Positions 31,218-31,226 of a stretch of 31,226 nt of DNA are shown here, one piece after another. Position 1 is the stretch's first letter, and each line of letters begins with the position of its first letter. This stretch comes from Clostridiales bacterium. GTDB lineage: Bacteria; Bacillota; Clostridia; Oscillospirales; Oscillospiraceae. A model generated the notes under the pieces. That model ran no database searches, was not told where the DNA came from, and saw only the letters and a program-made list of their open reading frames with translations. Where the stretch lies: NCBI GenBank assembly GCA_019422005.1, contig JAHZEF010000004.1, positions 1,150 through 32,375 of the forward strand, in the 5' to 3' direction. A program made the translations under genes and the position numbers.

Positions 31218-31226
31218 CCGAAAACC

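Noticed and set aside
1..31226. CRISPR arrays, rRNA, tRNA or insertion sequences
   Set aside because: No regularly spaced repeats, T-arm-like sequences in the gaps, rRNA segments or transposase motifs were seen.

Overview
The window looks like part of the chromosome of a GC-rich, spore-forming Firmicute of the class Clostridia, most likely Oscillospiraceae/Ruminococcaceae from an animal gut. The evidence is a GPR-like spore protease fragment at the left edge, a BceRSAB-type peptide-antibiotic detoxification module, an S-layer-homology surface protein, AGGAGG-type ribosome binding sites before nearly every gene, strong GC bias and TTGACA/TATAAT promoters. Family assignments come from motifs read by eye. 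No database search was run.

Layout. 1-1337 (+): C-terminal part of a GPR-like protein and an unrecognised 277-aa protein. 1441-3572 (-): a two-gene envelope-lipid operon, a UgtP/MGDG-synthase-like glycosyltransferase followed by a YbhN/LPG-synthase-like membrane protein. Its promoter is covered by a perfect AT-rich palindrome. 3979-10342 (-): an F-type ATP synthase operon in the order I-a-c-(b+delta C-domain)-alpha-(gamma+beta)-epsilon. It has two unusual fusions and its own promoter and terminator. 10729-13278 (-): a NitT/TauT-type ABC importer. 13279-14300: about 1 kb with no credible gene but with strong RNA-structure signals. 14301-14885 (+): a zinc-dependent phospholipase C-like protein. 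14959-19487 (-): BceR-BceS-BceA-BceB homologues with a matching operator, divergent from a PAP2 phosphatase (19643-20248, +). 20361-21554 (-): an M20 amidohydrolase. 21803-26150 (+): peptidase T, an M24 Xaa-Pro-type peptidase and an OmpR/HK two-component system in one operon. 26290-31179 (-): a large secreted SLH protein and a tyrosine recombinase, separated by a DNA segment flanked by perfect 23-bp inverted repeats.

The most interesting locus is the right end. The 265-bp segment 30048-30312 lies between inverted repeats 30025-30047 and 30313-30335, directly between a tyrosine recombinase gene and a 1,239-aa surface protein gene. It holds a promoter pointing at the surface gene and, facing the other way, a second promoter followed by an intrinsic terminator. 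This is the anatomy of a phase-variation switch. As sequenced it appears to be ON. Inversion would place the terminator between all upstream promoters and the surface gene (OFF).

The second striking feature is the ATP synthase operon. The gamma reading frame continues without a stop into beta, one base change from a normal stop codon, while beta keeps a strong internal ribosome binding site. Subunit b carries only the C-terminal part of delta, and no separate delta gene exists. The BceRSAB module with the neighbouring PAP2 phosphatase forms a coherent defence against antibiotics that act on the lipid II cycle.
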